Positions 60,069 to 64,000 of a DNA stretch of 64,000 nucleotides are shown piece by piece. The translations under genes were made by a program, and so were the position numbers. Source of the stretch: Acidobacteriota bacterium (GTDB lineage Bacteria; Acidobacteriota; Thermoanaerobaculia; Gp7-AA8). How positions within the stretch are numbered: the stretch's first letter is position 1; each line of letters begins with the position of its first letter. The notes under the pieces are model-generated. The model ran no database searches. It worked only from the letters and a program-made list of their open reading frames with translations, and was not told the origin of the DNA. The stretch lies in assembly GCA_021325515.1 (NCBI GenBank), contig JAJPHC010000039.1, positions 149,774-213,773 of the forward strand. Reading direction: 5' to 3'.

Positions 60069-62179
60069 TACGCTGGTAGCTCGATCTCGAATCTCGTCCC
60101 GTGCGGATGATTGTCGTGCACGTGAATCTGCCCGTCGTGATCGCGAACGATGCGGTGCACGATCGCCAGGCCGAGGCCCGTGCCGCGGCGCTTCGTCGAA
60201 AAGTACGGGAGGAACAACTTCTCCTTGTCTTCATCGGGCACGCCGCGCCCCGGATCGGCGACCTCGATCACGACGCGATGCGGTGCCCGCCGCGCCGAGA
60301 CACGAATCTCGCCCGACTCCGTCGCCTCCACCGCGTTCTTCAGCAGATTGCCGACGGCGCGGCGGATCTGCTCCGGATCGATGAGCAGCTCGAGATCCTC
60401 CTCGACATTCACACTCACCGTCACTCCCGGCTTCACATCGCGATAGAGACTCGCCGCCTGCTGCAGAATGTCGGCGAGCTGCGCATGGCGCAGATGCACG
60501 GCCGGCATCCGCGCGAACCGCGAGAACTCATCCACCATCCGCTTGAGCTGGCTGACCTCGGTCACGATCGTGCGGCAACCCTCTTCGATCGCCGGCTCAT
60601 TCGTGCCGAACTTCCTCGCCATGCGCTCCGCGGACAACTGAATCGGCGTCAGCGGATTCTTGATCTCATGCGCGATACGCCGTGCGGCCTCGTTCCACGC
60701 CGCGAGCTTCTGCGCCTGCACGAGCTGCGTCGAATCCTCGATCGCGAGCACCCAGCCCTTCTCCGTGCCGCCGAGCCGCGCCGCGGAAAGCTCGAGGTAG
60801 CGCAGCTCACCGCCGCAGATCAGCGTGACCTCGCGCGCGCGCGACTTGCGCCTCGTCAGCTCACGCACCGCATCGGCCATCGGCGCAAGATCGCCGTGAA
60901 AAACGTCAGGGATCCTGGCGCGCGGAGGCGGAGCCTCGAGCTGCAGCATCTGCAGCGCCGCGCGATTGACGCTGAGGATTTCGAGATCATCGCTGAACGC
61001 GATGATTCCGGTCGACACGGAGTCGAGAACGGTGAAGAGATACGCGCGCTCCGTGTCGAGACGCCGATTCGTATCCGTCAGCGCGAGCCGCTGCTGCGCG
61101 AGCTGCCCCGACATGTCGTTGAACGAGTCGATCAGCTTGCCGACTTCATCGGTCGCGACAAGATCGACGCGGTGCCCGTAGCCGCCTTCCGCGAGCTTGT
61201 CCGTCGCTTCCGCGAGCGCCTTGATCGGCACGGTGATGCGCCGCGATGCATACATCGACGTCCAGAGCGTGCCGAAGAGAATCGCCAGCGTGACGGCGAG
61301 GAAGAGCATCGTCTGCGAGGCCTTCAGCGTCGGCCGCTCCGCATCGAGTTGCTGGAAGTTCTTGTGCGCGACGATCGCCTCGTCGATCATCCGGTTCATC
61401 GCCTGCGGGATGAAGACGCCCGACACTGCGATGTACGGTCCGCTGCCCACGCGCTGCGCCACGCGGATCCACTTCCCGCTCGCGCCGACATCGATCTTCG
61501 TCACCGTCCCCTTCGCCTGCACTTCATCGAAGAAGCGCGTGGAGGGCTCCGGCACTTCGAACAGCGGCGCGCGCGGATCGGCGAGCATCTTCACCAGCGC
61601 AGCCCCTCGATAGAGCGCGGCGAAGTCGACATCGTGAAACTGCTGCACGCGGCGCAGGACGGAGTCCATCTGTGCGGCGTCGATGACCGCGGGGGTCGCC
61701 GCGACTTCGCGCGCAGCGCCCGCCGCAACTTTCGCCGCCTGATCCTGTGACATCTGCGCGATCGCCTCGGCGTTCTGCAGGATCGTCCGCACCGGCGTGT
61801 TGAACCAGCGGTCGATCGAGACGCGCAGAAAGTCCGTCGCCACGAGAAACAGCAGGATGACCGGAACGAGCGAGCTGAGGACGTACGTCAGCACGAGCTT
61901 CGTGCGAAAGCGCGAGCCGATGATTCCGCGCTGCCGCTCGAGCACGAGTTTCACGATGCCGCGCAGAATCACGAAGAGGATGCCGAGGAAGAGGAGGACG
62001 TTGATGTTCCAGAGAACGAACAGCAGCACCTGGCTCGACAGCGCCTCGGGCGACAACTCTTTGGCGCGCTCGATCGCGTAATAGATGAGGCTCGTGCCGG
62101 TGAGCACGACGAGCGGCGCCGTGATGATGAAGCGCGGATCCTTGCGATACCGCAGCAGCAGTTCGCGAAAGCTCGTCAC
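60068..62179 (-). CDS. ntrY: NtrY-type sensor histidine kinase
   Basis: 703-aa membrane kinase starting at GTG 62179 (overlap GTGA with the DUF4390 gene). Three or four N-terminal membrane segments, a periplasmic/extracytoplasmic sensor region, HAMP (RRITVPIKALAEATD), PAS (VLDSVSTGIIAF), HisKA with His504 (AHEIKNPLTP) and HATPase (NLLKNAVEA, ADPGRGVP, GTGLGLAI). It phosphorylates the NtrC-like protein next to it. The signal is unknown; the operon suggests envelope state or nitrogen/redox status. Confidence 0.94.
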
Positions 62180-62724
62180 GGCTTCGCCTCCGCCGAAGTG
62201 ACGCGGATCTCCTTCCAGCGCGTGGAGACTTCCCACGGGATGAAGTAGAGAAGCCAGCCGCGCGTGAGATCGGCCTTCACCCGCACTTTGACTTTGTACG
62301 GACGCCGCCCTCCGATGTCGAAGAGATTCGGCTCATCGATCACCGTCATCGCCTTCTCGAGCGACGCGAGATCGGTGAAGGTCTGCGACTTCACCAGCTT
62401 GCGGTCGCGGCGATACGTCAGCAGGTATTCGCGCGTGACGGAGTTGAACTGCGCGGCGACTTCGATGCGGGTGCGCCCGATTCCCTCATCGAGCCAGTAG
62501 GGACGCGAGCGGAAGATCTCGACGACGTAGGTGATCGACGTCGAGGCGCCGCTCCCGATCTGGTCGACGCGCCGCTTGTCGAAGGCCGTGGCCAGATCGA
62601 AATGGACCGAGACGCTGCCGCCGTTCGCGATCGCGGTGAGGTTCTCGATCTTCGGTTCCTCATTCGGCGCAGCGAACGCAGAGATTCCGAGAAAAAGAAG
62701 AATGCAGAGGGCGAGTCGCCTCAC
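62176..62724 (-). CDS. DUF4390 exported protein
   Basis: 182-aa protein with a signal peptide (LALCILLFLGISAFA). The rest is beta-rich and matches DUF4390 (ITYVVEIFRSRPYWLDE, VRVKADLTRGWLLYF IPWEVSTRW region). DUF4390 often precedes an NtrY-like kinase and may be a periplasmic sensing partner; this is inference from gene order. Confidence 0.85.
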   Translation of the reverse strand: MRRLALCILLFLGISAFAAPNEEPKIENLTAIANGGSVSVHFDLATAFDKRRVDQIGSGASTSITYVVEIFRSRPYWLDEGIGRTRIEVAAQFNSVTREYLLTYRRDRKLVKSQTFTDLASLEKAMTVIDEPNLFDIGGRRPYKVKVRVKADLTRGWLLYFIPWEVSTRWKEIRVTSAEAKP

Positions 62725-62754
62725 GGTGTGGCGTTTTTACCACACTCCAGAGAT

Positions 62755-63636
62755 TTACGCCTCGGCGTATCCGGCGACGCGGGCCGGCTCGAGGTCTTCA
62801 TCCTGTTCGGCGGCGGCCTTCAGGATCTGCTCCACGAAACGCGAATGCATCGCGTGGCCGGCCTTCGAGGCCGTGATCTCGCCGACGATCGGCCGCCCGA
62901 CGAGCGCGAGATCACCGAGCAGGTCGAGGATCTTGTGGCGAACGAACTCATCGCGGAAGCGGAGCTCGCCGTTCACGACACCCTGATCATCGAGCACGAT
63001 GCAGTTTTCGACCGACCCGCCGCGCGCCAGACCGGCAGCGCGAAGCTTCTCGACATCGCGCATGAAACCGAAGGTGCGCGCCGGTGCGATCTTCTTCAGG
63101 AAGTTGTCGTGATTGAAGTCGAACTGCATCGACTGGCGGCCGATGACAGGATGGTTGAAATCGATCTTGTACTTGAGAATCAGCCGGTTTGCCGGGGCAA
63201 TTCGAATACTTTTATCGCCATCGACGATCTCGATCGGCTTCTTGATCCGCAGCACCGGAACCTCGGCGCCGAGCGTACGGACACCGGCGGCGTCGATGAG
63301 ATGCATGAACGGAAGCGAGCTGCCGTCGACGATCGGAACTTCGGGACCATCGATCCTGATGTCGACATCGGTGATCCCGCACGCCATGATCGCGGAGAGA
63401 AGATGTTCGACGGTGCCAACCGCTACGTCGTCCTTACCGACCGTGGTCGCGTAATCGAGAGCAGTGGTCGAAGCCTGGAGAGCGGGAATGCGAAGGCCGT
63501 CGAGATCCGCACGGACGAAAGTGATTCCGCTTCCAGCGGGAGCGGGGTGCAGCGCGACTTTCGTGTAGATGCCGGAGTGAAGTCCGATACCCGTGATGCT
63601 GACGGTTGTGTTGATGGTTTTGCGCTGAGCGAACAT
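62755..63636 (-). CDS. lpxC: UDP-3-O-acyl-N-acetylglucosamine deacetylase
   Basis: 293-aa LpxC, the committed step of lipid A synthesis, zinc-dependent. Zinc ligands: His in VEHLLSA, His and Asp in RHKILDLLGDLAL; the catalytic His is in GHAMHSRF. N-terminus QRKTINTTVSITGIGLHSG is typical. First gene of the lpxC-DUF4390-ntrY-ntrC transcription unit; the promoter lies in 63637-63786. Confidence 0.96.
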   Translation of the reverse strand: MFAQRKTINTTVSITGIGLHSGIYTKVALHPAPAGSGITFVRADLDGLRIPALQASTTALDYATTVGKDDVAVGTVEHLLSAIMACGITDVDIRIDGPEVPIVDGSSLPFMHLIDAAGVRTLGAEVPVLRIKKPIEIVDGDKSIRIAPANRLILKYKIDFNHPVIGRQSMQFDFNHDNFLKKIAPARTFGFMRDVEKLRAAGLARGGSVENCIVLDDQGVVNGELRFRDEFVRHKILDLLGDLALVGRPIVGEITASKAGHAMHSRFVEQILKAAAEQDEDLEPARVAGYAEA

Positions 63637-63786
63637 GACTGGCCAGCTACTAGAGCGAGGGGGGTGCCATTCAGCGAGAAGTTGCCAATCGCTTTGAAAA
63701 TCAATGGCTTAGCTCACAAAGGCCGCTTTGTCTCTCGCGAAAAGTGTGGCGCTGGAGAATCGCGACTGTGGCGAAATAGCCACATG

Positions 63787-64000
63787 ATGGGGCGATGGGA
63801 CTATGGGACCGATGGGACCTATGGGACCGATGGGTGGAACGACTGCGTTCTGACCATAGGTCCCATCGTCCCATCCCACTACCCTCGCATATGGGTGGAA
63901 CGACCGCGTTCTACCTCTGGCCAATAAGACCTATGGGCGGAACGACTGCGTTCTGCCTATAGGTCCCATAGGTCCCATAGGTCCCATCGTCCCATCCCTA
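63787..64000. repeat. ATGGGACSG nonamer array with GGAACGACYGCGTTC hairpins (copy 2, cut by edge)
   Basis: 63791-63834 has ATGGGACTT/ATGGGACCG-type units; complementary GGTCCCAT and CGTCCCAT units lie at about 63857-63878 and 63960-63996. Three copies of the small palindrome GGAACGACYGCGTTC (63836, 63897, 63939) alternate with them. The region continues past the window edge; no ORF is supported. 63637-63786 also shows no gene. Confidence 0.88.

Overview
The window is 64 kb of GC-rich, gene-dense DNA from a diderm (Gram-negative) bacterium. LpxC, several OmpA-type proteins, a TonB-dependent receptor with an N-terminal carboxypeptidase-regulatory-like domain, lipoproteins, a DUF4390/NtrY/NtrC cluster and a sulfatase-fold/TPR protein together suggest Acidobacteriota (a Thermoanaerobaculia-like lineage would fit). 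That placement is inference; no rRNA gene is present. I see no insertion sequence, phage, plasmid or CRISPR genes. Most genes are housekeeping or envelope genes in short, often 1-8 nt overlapping, operons.

Layout. 1-2.7 kb (-): MCE/MlaD-like protein, DUF2203, HAD hydrolase, PBP4 (cut by the window edge). 2.7-5.6 kb (+): acpP, fabF, FAD-dependent oxidoreductase. 5.6-10.6 kb: ankyrin protein, three tiny ORFs (one a 45-aa CCGSGC protein), a large secreted repeat protein, tag. 10.6-16.1 kb (-): Rieske oxygenase plus APC permease, DUF4097-like protein, OmpA/coiled-coil protein. 16.1-22.5 kb (-): branched-chain amino-acid ABC transporter livKHMGF and an aldehyde dehydrogenase. 22.8-29.5 kb: M43 metalloprotease, rhodanese, aldo/keto reductase, enoyl-CoA hydratase, phosphofructokinase, GlsB/YeaQ-type protein. 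29.8-34.2 kb (+): HtrA, ribD, ribE, unknown gene. 34.2-39.4 kb (-): pyrR-pyrB-pyrC, receiver protein, PilT-like ATPase, queF. 39.5-41.2 kb (+): receiver, FHA protein and scramblase-like membrane protein probably joined by a frameshift. 41.2-49.5 kb: SpoIID/SPOR lipoprotein, OmpA porin, BamA-like barrel, BON protein, mutL, yraN. 49.8-58.4 kb: TonB receptor, sulfatase-fold/TPR protein, GGDEF-EAL protein, DUF457-like membrane protein. 58.5 kb: tRNA-Gly(GCC). 58.7-63.6 kb (-): lpxC, DUF4390, ntrY, ntrC.

The most unusual feature is the intergenic DNA. At least seven unrelated kinds of short repeat occupy the spacers: heptamer arrays (GANGAGT, AAAATTG), nonamer arrays (ATGGGACSG), palindromes with GTAGGACA ends, a 102-bp GC-rich tandem unit with hairpins, CCCCTCTCCCC palindromes, and a REPIN-like 45-bp inverted repeat. 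Nearly all are arranged as inverted arms able to fold into long hairpins. In at least six genes and one gene remnant the stop codon lies inside the first unit of the repeat. One copy codes for the C-terminus of an oxidoreductase. A second notable feature is an A10 run that joins an FHA-domain ORF to a downstream membrane-protein ORF in the -1 frame.
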